A stretch of DNA of 64,000 bases, taken from Clostridium sp. C8-1-8 (GTDB lineage Bacteria; Bacillota; Clostridia; Clostridiales; Clostridiaceae). The stretch covers positions 1 to 64,000 of the forward strand of contig NZ_JAABNO010000024.1 in the NCBI RefSeq assembly GCF_009928445.1, given 5' to 3'. Shown here piece after piece: positions 33,989 through 42,641 of the stretch. A model generated the notes under the pieces. It saw only the letters and a list, made by a program, of their open reading frames with translations. It was not told the DNA's origin and ran no database searches. The number at the start of each line of letters is the position of its first letter. Position 1 is the first letter of the stretch. A program made the position numbers and the translations under genes.

Positions 33989-35866
33989 TTGAAAAAGAAA
34001 ATATATATATTAGGATATATTATTTCTATATCAGCAATGATAGCTATAAATATAGCTGATTTAGAAATTATTGAAATCCTATTTAACTGGGCAATTATAT
34101 CCTTCTTATTTATGGTGTTGTTAAGGCTAGATCGTGAAAAAACTGCGCTAGTGAAACTAAATAAGCAACTACAGGAAGAAGAAGAAAAATATAATGTAGC
34201 TGTAGAAGGGACTAGAGATATAATATTCCAGTGGAATATTATTAAGGATGAAGTTGATTTTAGTGAAAGAATTAACGAGATAATTAAACTGAACAATAAG
34301 AGTGTTCTTAGCTATAGTAAGGATTGGCTTTCTATTATTCATGAAGAAGATAAAGTAAGAGCTAAAAAGCTTTTGAGTGATAAAATCCAAGACGAAAATG
34401 TTGATTATTATGAGACTGAATATAGGATAGTAAACCATGAAAATGTTATAAAATGGTTAAATATTAAATCAAAGATTATAAGAGATGAAACTGGAAAAGC
34501 CACTTGGATTTATGGTTCGATATCAGACTCAACAGATGCAAAGGAAAAAGAGTTAAAGATAAGCTATATGAGTTATTATGATTCTGTAACAGGACTGCAC
34601 AATAGAAACTATTTGAAGGCACTTATTAATAAGTCTGTTAAGGAAAATAAAGTAACATCAAGTAAAGCTGCACTTATTTTAATAGATTTAGATAATTTTA
34701 AGTACATAAATGATGTGTTTGGTCATGACTATGGCGATGATATGCTAATGATTATAGCAGATGCCCTAAGAGATGTAGTTAGTGCCAGAGGTGACTTAGT
34801 ATGTAGATTCGGTGGAGATGAGTTTGTAATTTTTATGCAGGATATAGACAATATAAAAGAAGTTGAAAGAACAGCTCAGCAAATAATTACTGTTTTTAAT
34901 AATACTAAAAAATTGATGGATCAAATGATATTTACTACAGCAAGCATAGGAATAACTGTTTTTCCTGATGATGCGTCTGATTATAAATCTTTATTGAGAA
35001 ATGCCGATGTAGCTATGTATAAAGCCAAAGGAAACGGTAAGAATAGTTACCAATTCTTTGATGATCAGATATCTCGTGAGCAAAATAGATTCTATACTTT
35101 GGAAAAAGGATTAAGAAATGCTTTAGAAAATAGAGAATTATATGTTCAGTTCCAGCCAAAGGTGGTTCTTGATGATGCAAAGATTATGGGCTTTGAGGCA
35201 CTTATTAGATGGAATAACAAAGATCTTGGTATGGTAAGTCCTGCAGAGTTTATACCTGTAGCAGAAAACACAAGGCTTATAATACCAATAGGTTCCTTCG
35301 TAATAGAAGAAGTATGCAAAAAGTGTAAGGATTTATTGGAAAAGGGACATGATGACTTTAAGTTAGCTCTAAATTTATCGGAAATTCAACTTAGAGATGA
35401 TAACATTATTGAGTCCTTTAGAAAGCTTACAGAAAAATATAATATAGATCCTAAATACATAGAAATAGAGATTACTGAAAGTTTACTTATGAAATCTTTT
35501 GATAGAAATATAAAGATACTAGCTTTCTTAAGAGGCCTAGGCTTTAGCATAGCGCTAGATGATTTTGGAACAGGATATTCATCGCTTAATTATCTAACTA
35601 AGCTGCCAATTGATGTGTTAAAGATCGACAGGTCTTTCGTTTCAGAACTTGGAGATAATCAAAAGAGTCAATACATAGTTGAGAACATAATACAATTGTC
35701 GCACAAGCTTGGAATTAAGGTAGTAGCTGAAGGTGTGGAATATAAAGATCAAGTGGACTATCTAAAGAGCATATTCTGTGATTTTGTTCAAGGGTATTAC
35801 TATAGTAAACCTGAAAGTTATGAAAAGATAGTTAAGCTTATGGAAGAAAGATATATTGTAGCATAA
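33989..35866 (+). CDS. PAS-GGDEF-EAL cyclic-di-GMP enzyme
   Basis: The 625-residue protein has two N-terminal membrane helices (about 5-50), a short coiled coil, a PAS domain (about 65-185), a GGDEF domain with an intact GGDEF motif (residues 275-279) and an EAL domain starting at FEAL (Glu403). The EAL domain keeps the metal and catalytic residues (NLSEIQ, EITESLL, LDDFGTGYSS, KIDRSFV, VAEGVE). Both synthesis and breakdown of c-di-GMP are therefore possible; one activity usually dominates. The start is TTG at 33989 with GGAGGT 6 bp before it. Confidence 0.92.
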   Translation: MKKKIYILGYIISISAMIAINIADLEIIEILFNWAIISFLFMVLLRLDREKTALVKLNKQLQEEEEKYNVAVEGTRDIIFQWNIIKDEVDFSERINEIIKLNNKSVLSYSKDWLSIIHEEDKVRAKKLLSDKIQDENVDYYETEYRIVNHENVIKWLNIKSKIIRDETGKATWIYGSISDSTDAKEKELKISYMSYYDSVTGLHNRNYLKALINKSVKENKVTSSKAALILIDLDNFKYINDVFGHDYGDDMLMIIADALRDVVSARGDLVCRFGGDEFVIFMQDIDNIKEVERTAQQIITVFNNTKKLMDQMIFTTASIGITVFPDDASDYKSLLRNADVAMYKAKGNGKNSYQFFDDQISREQNRFYTLEKGLRNALENRELYVQFQPKVVLDDAKIMGFEALIRWNNKDLGMVSPAEFIPVAENTRLIIPIGSFVIEEVCKKCKDLLEKGHDDFKLALNLSEIQLRDDNIIESFRKLTEKYNIDPKYIEIEITESLLMKSFDRNIKILAFLRGLGFSIALDDFGTGYSSLNYLTKLPIDVLKIDRSFVSELGDNQKSQYIVENIIQLSHKLGIKVVAEGVEYKDQVDYLKSIFCDFVQGYYYSKPESYEKIVKLMEERYIVA

Positions 35867-35894
35867 AGTTTAGGAAATTATCCTAAACTTTTTT
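35866..35894 (+). terminator. terminator of the GGDEF-EAL gene
   Basis: AAGTTTAGGA and TCCTAAACTT form a 10-bp stem with a T run, starting at the stop codon. Confidence 0.85.
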
Positions 35895-35966
35895 ACTGTT
35901 TAGGATAAACGGTAAAGGAAAAGTCCTATTAACTAGAATGGGATTAATAAACCAGGGGGATAATCA

Positions 35967-37343
35967 ATGAAAGAAAGAATTACACTTACAGAAGGTAGTA
36001 TACTAAAAACACTTATTAAGCTTTCTATACCTATAATGGGAACTTCTTTTATACAGATGGCTTACAATATGACTGATATGCTTTGGCTTGGTAACTATGG
36101 AAGTAAGGCTGTGGCAGCCGTTGGAACTGCAGGCTTTTTTAGTTGGTTTGGGAATTCCTTGGTGCTTATATCAAAGACAGGAGCAGAAGTAGGAGTAGCT
36201 CAGGCTTTAGGGAAGCAGGAAGGAAATGAAGCAAAAAAATTCATAAACAACAGTATAAGGTTAAATCTAATCATAGCAATTATATACGGTTTAGCTCTTA
36301 TCTTGCTTAGAAAGCCATTAATAGAGTTCTTTAAGCTTGGAGATGCTGAGGTAATAAAAGAGGCAAATATATTTTTGGTAATATCAGCATTGGCTATGGT
36401 TTTTACATTTATTAATCCAATACTTACAGGTATATTTAATGCCTCTGGAGAAAGTAAAATACCGTTTTTAATAAATACTATAGGTTTGATATATAATATG
36501 GTTCTAGACCCTATACTTATATTTGGTATAGGTCCTATACCTGAAATGGGAGTAACAGGTGCTGCTATTTCAACTGCAACGGCGCAAATGGTTGTAACCT
36601 TGCTTTTCTTATATGCGCTAAAAAATAAAAGAGAAGCTTTCTTTAAGATAAAGGTATTTGAAAAGCTTGATATGGTATCTATAAAGAAGATAGTAAAATT
36701 GGGGTTGCCAGTAGCTATGCAAAACGGATTGTTTTCAATATTTGCTATGTTCATAGCTAGAATTATAGCTGTATATGGATCTACTGCTATTGCAGTGCAA
36801 AAGGTAGGTGCACAAATTGAAGCTATATCTTGGATGACTGCTGGAGGTTTATCCACAGCTCTAAGTGCTTTTGTTGGACAAAACTTTGGAGCTAAGAAAT
36901 ATGATAGGATAATAAAGGGTTACTTTGCAACAATGTTTCTTGCTTCAGCTGTAGGAGTATTTGCTACTGTTCTACTGGTATTCGGAGGTAAAGCTATATT
37001 TGGTGTATTTATACCTGAAACACAGGCCATAGAACTTGGTAGTATGTATTTGAAAATACTTGGCTATTCACAGTTATTTCAATGTCTAGAGATAACAACT
37101 AGTGGGGCTTTTAATGGCCTAGGAAAAACTATTTATCCTTCGATAACTAGTATAATATTGACAGGGGCGAGAATACCTATGGCTATACTTCTATCAAGAC
37201 CTAATCTACTAGGGCTTGATGGAGTTTGGTGGAGTATAAGCATAAGTAGTATATTTAAAGGAATTATATTAACAACCATTTTCCTCATAATTATCTTACG
37301 TCCTATAAAGAAACAGCTTAAATCAGTACAAGCTATTTATTAA
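35967..37343 (+). CDS. MATE-family multidrug efflux transporter
   Basis: The 458-residue protein has about 12 hydrophobic segments in two repeated halves, the MATE layout. Its N-terminal half has the IPIMGTSFIQMAYNMTDMLWLG segment, and the two halves share a related GTAGFFSWFG / GLSTALSAFVGQ element. MATE proteins export cationic drugs or other compounds using Na+ or H+. It stands alone: AGGGGGAT precedes the ATG and the next transcript (the T-box unit) starts about 50 bp after its stop. The substrate cannot be told from sequence. Confidence 0.9.
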   Translation: MKERITLTEGSILKTLIKLSIPIMGTSFIQMAYNMTDMLWLGNYGSKAVAAVGTAGFFSWFGNSLVLISKTGAEVGVAQALGKQEGNEAKKFINNSIRLNLIIAIIYGLALILLRKPLIEFFKLGDAEVIKEANIFLVISALAMVFTFINPILTGIFNASGESKIPFLINTIGLIYNMVLDPILIFGIGPIPEMGVTGAAISTATAQMVVTLLFLYALKNKREAFFKIKVFEKLDMVSIKKIVKLGLPVAMQNGLFSIFAMFIARIIAVYGSTAIAVQKVGAQIEAISWMTAGGLSTALSAFVGQNFGAKKYDRIIKGYFATMFLASAVGVFATVLLVFGGKAIFGVFIPETQAIELGSMYLKILGYSQLFQCLEITTSGAFNGLGKTIYPSITSIILTGARIPMAILLSRPNLLGLDGVWWSISISSIFKGIILTTIFLIIILRPIKKQLKSVQAIY

Positions 37344-37362
37344 ATATATTTGAATCTAAATA

Positions 37363-37391
37363 TTGACAGTAGATTTAATTAGTGATATCAT
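37363..37391 (+). promoter_or_regulatory. promoter of the T-box / trpP unit
   Basis: TTGACA and TATCAT are 17 bp apart, placing the transcript start near 37398, just before stem I of the T-box. Confidence 0.7.
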
Positions 37392-37397
37392 GAATTT

Positions 37398-37660
37398 AAA
37401 TAATGAATCCTTTGATAAGGGATAGTAACAGGAATAAAAGTGTTACAGAAAGCTGCGTTGATGAGAAGCAGTACATGGATATCCAGTGAATGGGCCTTTG
37501 AGGAACTATACGAAATCTTTTGAAAGTAGTTGATGTCGTGTTCTGCACGTTATAGCAGAGAAGGTATGATTGTACCTGATTGAAAGAGAGACCTTTATTG
37601 GTAACTTAGGTGGCACCGCGGATATATACTCCGTCCTATTTTTAGGATGGAGTTTTTTTA
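37398..37660 (+). promoter_or_regulatory. T-box riboswitch, tryptophan specifier
   Basis: The leader carries the T-box sequence AGGTGGCACCGCG (37608-37620) and a terminator (ACTCCGTCCTA with TAGGATGGAGT, T run to 37658). In stem I the loop-E-like AGTA (5' side) faces GAA, followed directly by TGG at 37491-37493, the tryptophan codon. Uncharged tRNA-Trp would stabilise the antiterminator and switch on trpP. A Trp specifier agrees with the gene controlled. Confidence 0.92.
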
Positions 37661-37726
37661 TTTTTAAATTTAAAGTGAAACCATTAAATAGCATTTAGAA
37701 AAGGTGATCTTTAAATTTGCTAAAGG

Positions 37727-37745
37727 GTACAGAGAGTCTCTGTAC
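37727..37745. promoter_or_regulatory. 19-bp near-perfect palindrome between T-box and trpP
   Basis: GTACAGAGAGTCTCTGTAC is symmetric except for its centre. It could be a repressor site or an mRNA hairpin giving a second control over trpP. About 130 bp later AAGGAGGTGATTCTGATGAAGTGA (37862-37885) offers a good ribosome site followed by only ATG-AAG-TGA. Confidence 0.4.
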
Positions 37746-37955
37746 AGAAACTTATTTTATACTTGTTAGAAAATTCAGGGTTCTGTGAGGGCATGTATAT
37801 ATTGATAGTTGAGTTAAGAACTCTATAATACAAAAATGTACAAGAATAATTTTAATATATTAAGGAGGTGATTCTGATGAAGTGAAGTTATAAATCCAAT
37901 GTACTGAATATTCAAAATAATAAAAAAATATTAATTAATCAAGGAGGTTTTCGTG

Positions 37956-38474
37956 ATGAAAACAAGAAAAATGATAATAAATGCAATACTACTAGCAATT
38001 GGAGCTTTGCTACATCAGATTACACCGGCTTTAGGACTACCTATACAGCCAGATTTTGCACTTACAATGTTATTTATAGTTCTTATGATAAATGATGATT
38101 ATAAAACTGCTTTTATAGCAGGGATAATTATAGGGATATTTACAGCAATGACAACAAAGTTTCCAGGCGGACAAGTACCTAACATGATAGATAAGATAGT
38201 TACTGCAAATATAGTATTTGTGATTTTGAAAGTCCTAAAAGGTAAGTTGAAAGATAATATTACTATGGCAATAGTTCTTCCTATAGGAACACTTATAAGT
38301 GGATTGGTATTTTTAGAGTCTGCAGCAATTATTGTAGGATTACCTGGAGCATTTGCTAGCTTATTTATGGCAGCGGTAGTTCCTGCAATGGTATTAAACT
38401 TGATAGTAGGTTTGATAGTATATAAAGTAGTTGCTAGTACCTATAAAATGTATAATAAAGCTGATACAATGTAG
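37956..38474 (+). CDS. trpP: tryptophan transporter TrpP
   Basis: The protein of about 172 residues has about five hydrophobic segments and the TrpP pattern: an N-terminal IINAILLAIGALLHQITPAL segment, QPDFALTMLF and KFPGGQVPNMIDKI. TrpP is a tryptophan uptake protein of the ECF-like membrane type. The tryptophan-specific T-box upstream independently supports the substrate. AAGGAGG lies 8 bp before the ATG at 37956; a GTG at 37953 is less well spaced. Confidence 0.92.
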   Translation: MKTRKMIINAILLAIGALLHQITPALGLPIQPDFALTMLFIVLMINDDYKTAFIAGIIIGIFTAMTTKFPGGQVPNMIDKIVTANIVFVILKVLKGKLKDNITMAIVLPIGTLISGLVFLESAAIIVGLPGAFASLFMAAVVPAMVLNLIVGLIVYKVVASTYKMYNKADTM

Positions 38475-38513
38475 AAAATATTTTAATACTTTAAGAAAAT
38501 GCAGATATGCAAG

Positions 38514-38550
38514 AAAAAATCGCTAAAGTAATCTTCTTTAGCGATTTTTT
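38514..38550 (+). terminator. terminator of trpP
   Basis: AAAATCGCTAAAG and CTTTAGCGATTTT form a 13-bp stem with T and A runs on both sides, so it may also serve the converging gene at 38630-38932. Confidence 0.85.
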
Positions 38551-38629
38551 ATTCTTCTAATACATAAGCTGAAAAGTTATGTAAAGGTTTAACTTAAGTC
38601 TAAATAAAAAATTTAAATATGAATAAAAA

Positions 38630-38932
38630 TTATTCATATTTAAATTTTACTATAATTTCTTTAATTTCGCCCTTGCTGTTTTTTCTAATTTTGAAGTCTC
38701 TAATATCAGCAAAATCATTACTTAGTTGATAGTTCAATTCCGTAATAGTTGCTTTAGCTTTTTTAGCAAGATCGCTATCTTCAACCACAGTGAATCTATC
38801 TTTTTTTGTAGTAATTTCGTTTTGAGTATCGTCTAAAATAACGTAATATCTGTCACCTTCATCAATAACTAAATATTCTTTGCCAAGAGTTAAGGTACTG
38901 CATAGTGTATTATTTGAACATTTCACTAACAT
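38630..38932 (-). CDS. hypothetical protein
   Basis: The 100-residue soluble protein is not recognised. The N-terminal half (TLGKEYLVIDEGDRYYVILDD) looks like a small beta barrel of the SH3 kind. The C-terminal half is a helix plus a charged strand (EIKEIIVKFKYE). Two cysteines (Cys5, Cys11) are close together near the N-terminus. A strong AAAGGAGG site precedes the ATG. No operon partner is present. Confidence 0.65.
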   Translation of the reverse strand: MLVKCSNNTLCSTLTLGKEYLVIDEGDRYYVILDDTQNEITTKKDRFTVVEDSDLAKKAKATITELNYQLSNDFADIRDFKIRKNSKGEIKEIIVKFKYE

Positions 38933-39154
38933 ATAAAAATCCTCCTTTTCAATAGAATTACCCTTAAGTAAAATATATCATAGAATGAACAAATTTAAAT
39001 GCTTTTTTTTAGGAAAGTGTATTTAAAAAGTAAAATTGTATATTATGACAAATTATAATTTGAATTTAATTATAATATTATTAATACTCACAAAAAAATG
39101 CTGAGGTGATTTTCTTAAGTTGCTGTAAAAAGATCGCTGAAGCTAACTAAAGTG

Positions 39155-39288
39155 ACTTTTTTGCAAATCTTCTTTTTTTGAATGTAAGTTAAGAAATTCT
39201 GGAAGGCGACATAATTTTGTTTTTTTACTGTTTACTCTAAATGGCTACTCTAAAGCCTTTATATTACTAGGCTTAGCTAGGGAAATAT
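39155..39288 (-). repeat. dispersed repeat family B, copy 3
   Basis: On the minus strand it reads CTAGCTAAGCCTAGTAATATAA and continues in step with copy 2 at 50539-50670 (GTAGC-ATTTAG, AGTAAAAA-CAAA, GCCT-CCAGA). Copy 2 has a hairpin AACCT / AGGTT; here it is AGCCT / AGGCT, so the pair changed on both sides. The remainder of the 389-bp gap is featureless. Confidence 0.6.
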
Positions 39289-39321
39289 ATACTTTCATAT
39301 ACAGTAAAAAAATATGAGTGG

Positions 39322-40299
39322 CTAAACTAATGTGCCAAACTCATACCCTTTATTTTTTAAATCATCTATTATATCAGGCAATGCATCTGCAGTTGTGTCC
39401 TTTCCGAAGGAATCATGCATAAGTATAACTACTTTGTCTTGACCACCAAAGGTTTGTTTATATCTATTAAAGAGTTCTTTTCTTGATTTTGGACTTCCCT
39501 CTGCATCACTTGTCATATCATTCCAATCTATAAAAAAGAAACCTTCCTTATTCAACATTTTATCTACTTCTGCTGTTTTATGCCAGGTTTTATGGCCACC
39601 TGGGAATCTTATTACTTTTGTGTGAAAATGATCCCCTAACACTGACTTTAGGACTTCTTCATTCTTCTTAATGTCTTCCATAAAGTATTTCGCATCAACA
39701 TTAGTTTTAGGATACAATTTAATAGGATCGTGATCATAGGTGTGATTGCCTATAGAATTTCCTTGAGCATAAGTATCCATAAGAATTTTCTTTGAGTCAG
39801 GATACAGATCAAGTTGCTTTCCTACGATAAAAAATGTAGCTTTTATGCCATTATCGTTGAGTATCTTTAGTATTCTAGGTGTTACAGTAGTGGAAGGACC
39901 ATCATCAAAGGTTAAGAAAGCAACTTTCTTACCGTCGGACTTTTTCTTATTTTTCACTAAATAATCATGTATCATAGATGCATCAAATTTATTGCTTGAT
40001 GTATCAGGATGAGCGGGAGGGTCAGAAGCAGGCGGAATAGCAACGTTAGTTAAAGGGGCTTTTTGATCCTGTCCATTTTCTTTATCATGAGATTTATTAT
40101 TATCATGTTGATCCGATACTCTATCAGAAACTTTGGTATTTGTATTTTCAGAGGTTTCTATAGTTAGGGGCTCAACCTTATTCTTATAGTTAGTTCTTTT
40201 GTAACATAGGTAAATTAGTGATGTAGAAAGTATAATGATAATGATTAGAGGCAAAAGCCTCATATTCTTTTTTTTAGAAAACTTTTTAAATAAATTCAA
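39322..40299 (-). CDS. polysaccharide deacetylase, membrane anchored
   Basis: The 325-residue protein has a membrane anchor (about residues 14-31), a low-complexity linker rich in Ser, Asn, Asp and Pro (about 50-105) and a NodB deacetylase domain (about 120-325). The metal-binding motifs TFDDGPS and GNHTYDHD, then RFPGG, DWND and LMHDS, are all present, so it should be active. Such enzymes remove acetyl groups from peptidoglycan or other wall polymers, giving lysozyme resistance. It is one of two NodB proteins in this neighbourhood (see 43346-44065). Confidence 0.88.
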   Translation of the reverse strand: MNLFKKFSKKKNMRLLPLIIIIILSTSLIYLCYKRTNYKNKVEPLTIETSENTNTKVSDRVSDQHDNNKSHDKENGQDQKAPLTNVAIPPASDPPAHPDTSSNKFDASMIHDYLVKNKKKSDGKKVAFLTFDDGPSTTVTPRILKILNDNGIKATFFIVGKQLDLYPDSKKILMDTYAQGNSIGNHTYDHDPIKLYPKTNVDAKYFMEDIKKNEEVLKSVLGDHFHTKVIRFPGGHKTWHKTAEVDKMLNKEGFFFIDWNDMTSDAEGSPKSRKELFNRYKQTFGGQDKVVILMHDSFGKDTTADALPDIIDDLKNKGYEFGTLV

Positions 40300-40601
40300 T
40301 TATTTGACCTCCATTGATGAGACATACGAACAATGTATGACATTTTTTCCAATAATAATTATAATCGCAGAGCATTCGATTTTATTTACAAATAAATAAA
40401 AATAAATTACAAAATTAAAACAAAAATAATATGTAACTTTAGTTACCGAAATTTTATTATTTTTATTATAAAATAAGATTGTTAAATAAATACGATAAAA
40501 ATGTAAAAAATAATTATTATATTTCTGATTGTTACAATATACAGTAGTATTTAAATTCTAAATATAATATTTTATACAAAATTATACGAGGTGATTTTAA
40601 A
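40300..40601. other. AT-rich divergent intergenic region
   Basis: This 302-bp gap between a leftward deacetylase and a rightward gene is very AT-rich with A/T tracts that look like promoters in both directions. I see no operator, repeat or small gene that I can support. Confidence 0.5.
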
Positions 40602-41243
40602 ATGAGTATGTTTTTAGGAAAAATTCATTATTGGTTATTTAATAAAATAGAGTGGTTTGAAGGTTTGGAAGAGAGTATCGTTAAGTCTGCTGAGAATAAA
40701 GGAATAGATGTTAGTACTCTAAGAGACGAGATTTATTCAAAATATGGAGCGCCAACAGAAGACAGACCTTTAGAAGATATGATTGATACAAACAACATAC
40801 ACGGATGGCTTCAAGGCAAGATAAGTGCTGCAGAGGCAAGACAAGCGGCTTGGGTTACTAGGTTACTTGAAGAGGATAGCATGTTTATAAACGATATGCT
40901 AGAAGTTTTCAAGGAACAAGGTAAAATTGCTGCCAAGGAATATAAGAATGAGAAGGGAAACCCTAAGTTACCTTCAGAGATTTACACAGCTATGAACGAT
41001 TATATACTAGAAGGTATGCCATGTGATAGAGTGAATGAAATAACAGTTAATACAGAAGAGAGAATTGAATGGATAGCAACTCAATGCATCCACCATGAAT
41101 ATTGGGACAGAGAAAATGGAGATGTTGGTTTATTCTATAGGCTAAGGGATAACTGGATAAAAGAATTTGTTTCTGAATTAAATAGCAGTTATGAGTATAG
41201 AATAAATGATAATGGAACAAGAATAATTAAACTACTAGGCTAG
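40602..41243 (+). CDS. conserved hypothetical protein linked to hemerythrin
   Basis: The 213-residue soluble, acidic, mostly helical protein is not recognised. The N-terminal MFLGKIHYWLFNKIEWFE region and the C-terminal IATQCIHHEYWDRENGDV region are His/Cys/Glu-rich and could bind metal. It lies 11 bp before the hemerythrin gene and is surely co-transcribed with it, so a shared role in oxygen, NO or iron handling is a reasonable guess. AGGTG-type ribosome site before ATG. No signal peptide. Confidence 0.65.
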   Translation: MSMFLGKIHYWLFNKIEWFEGLEESIVKSAENKGIDVSTLRDEIYSKYGAPTEDRPLEDMIDTNNIHGWLQGKISAAEARQAAWVTRLLEEDSMFINDMLEVFKEQGKIAAKEYKNEKGNPKLPSEIYTAMNDYILEGMPCDRVNEITVNTEERIEWIATQCIHHEYWDRENGDVGLFYRLRDNWIKEFVSELNSSYEYRINDNGTRIIKLLG

Positions 41244-41254
41244 GATGTGAGATT

Positions 41255-41809
41255 ATGAATTCGATTGAATTAATGATGGAAGAACATAAGAATATAAGAA
41301 GAATGCTAAAGGTTGTTAGAAAATTTTGCTTTGAACTTTTAAAAGGAAAAGATGTTTCTTATGATGACTTGTATTCAATGATAGATTTCATAAGGAATTA
41401 TGCAGATAAGCATCATCATGGTAAGGAAGAACAATTGCTTTTTAATAGAATGCAAGAAGAGTTAAATGAAGCGATTAAGAAAACAATTCAATATGGAATG
41501 CTTGTTGAGCATGATGAGGGAAGGTTTTTCATTAACAGCTTAGTAGAAGCCATAAAGAAAGTACAAGATGGTAATGAAGAATCCAAGCTTGATGTTATAG
41601 CTAATGCTATAGCTTATACAAACTTATTAGATAGACATATTGATAAAGAAGATAAAATTGTATATAAGTTTGCAAAAAATAATTTATCTAGTGATTCTAA
41701 AGTTGATATAGATGAAAAATGTGAACAGTTTGAAGTTGAGGCTAAAAGTCAAGGTATTCAAGATAAGTATATAAATATGCTGGAAAGATTAGAAAAGTTA
41801 TATATATAG
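41255..41809 (+). CDS. hemerythrin-like diiron protein
   Basis: The 184-residue protein has a hemerythrin fold: metal ligands in MMEEHKNIRRM, DKHHHGKEEQLLF, MLVEHDEGR and LDRHIDKEDKIVY are all visible. Such proteins bind O2, NO or iron in anaerobes and may act as oxygen sensors or scavengers. It is longer than the roughly 130-residue minimal domain by a charged C-terminal tail. It is co-transcribed with the unknown protein before it and followed by a terminator. Confidence 0.9.
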   Translation: MNSIELMMEEHKNIRRMLKVVRKFCFELLKGKDVSYDDLYSMIDFIRNYADKHHHGKEEQLLFNRMQEELNEAIKKTIQYGMLVEHDEGRFFINSLVEAIKKVQDGNEESKLDVIANAIAYTNLLDRHIDKEDKIVYKFAKNNLSSDSKVDIDEKCEQFEVEAKSQGIQDKYINMLERLEKLYI

Positions 41810-41811
41810 AT

Positions 41812-41855
41812 ATAAAGCTATTAGTTCTAAATGAAGGACTAGTAGCTTTTTCTTT
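41812..41855 (+). terminator. terminator of the hemerythrin operon
   Basis: AAAGCTA-TAGTTC and GGACTA-TAGCTTT form an imperfect stem followed by TTTCTTTT. Confidence 0.7.
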
Positions 41856-41951
41856 TGCATAGGCACAATGATTTTTAATGAATAATAGTTACCTTTATAA
41901 CAAACAAGCATAGTATGAATATATAGGACTATTATTTTAGGTGGTGATAGA

Positions 41952-42500
41952 ATGCGGATTGCAAAAGGATCTACTATAAGTGGAGATGCTGGACATAACT
42001 GTTATCCTGATATAGGAGCCAAAGGAATAAGAAGTGAAGATAGTTGTACCAAGGCTGTATGGAAGCTAGTAATTAATAAGCTTGAATCTATTGGATATGA
42101 AACCGTGGACTGTACGCCCTGGGATAAAACCTTTAATTCTGCTGGAGCCTCAAAGGGGTATAGGGTTAAACTTGCAAATGGGAGTAATTCATCACTGCAT
42201 CTTTCTATTCATTTTAACGAAGGAGGTGGAAGAGGGGTAGAATGTTGGGTAAGCAAACTAGGAGGAAGATCGGAAAAGTTTGCCTACCAGATTTGTACAG
42301 AGATCTCAAAGCTCGGTTTTGTTAATCGAGGAGTAAAGCATAGTAATATATATGTAACAGAGTACACAAAAATGCCTTCTGTTTTGATTGAATGCTGTTT
42401 TATAGATTCAAAAGAGGATATGGATAACTATGATCCTGACAAAATAGCATCGGCAATTGTTATGGCTATAACTGGTCAACAAGATACATTAAAGCAATGA
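41952..42500 (+). CDS. N-acetylmuramoyl-L-alanine amidase (Amidase_3)
   Basis: The 182-residue Amidase_3 domain has zinc ligands in DAGHN, LHLSIHFNEG and a catalytic glutamate in VLIECCFIDS. It cleaves the bond between muramic acid and the stem peptide (EC 3.5.1.28). It has no signal peptide and no wall-binding repeats, as seen in phage endolysins and in enzymes released at lysis or during spore development. No holin or other phage gene is adjacent, so a domesticated origin is possible but unproven. GGTGGTGAT precedes the ATG. Confidence 0.87.
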   Translation: MRIAKGSTISGDAGHNCYPDIGAKGIRSEDSCTKAVWKLVINKLESIGYETVDCTPWDKTFNSAGASKGYRVKLANGSNSSLHLSIHFNEGGGRGVECWVSKLGGRSEKFAYQICTEISKLGFVNRGVKHSNIYVTEYTKMPSVLIECCFIDSKEDMDNYDPDKIASAIVMAITGQQDTLKQ

Positions 42501-42546
42501 AAAGTGGATAAGCTATATTTTTTCGATTACTAGAGTAGTTGAAAAG

Positions 42547-42584
42547 GAAGAACTCACTAATGCTAATTCATTAGTGAGTTCTTC
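42547..42584. terminator. hairpin between convergent genes
   Basis: GAAGAACTCACTAATG and its complement give a 16-bp stem without a good T run. It is probably a shared transcription end for the amidase and the converging Amidase_6 gene. Confidence 0.55.
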
Positions 42585-42641
42585 AATATTATAAACTTAT
42601 GTTTTTAATTTCAGCATTACTGTTGAACATAGAACTAAATA

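Noticed and set aside
36200..36856. A 218-codon open frame opposite the MATE gene
   Set aside because: Hydrophobic composition mirrors the membrane protein on the other strand; no start signal or family.
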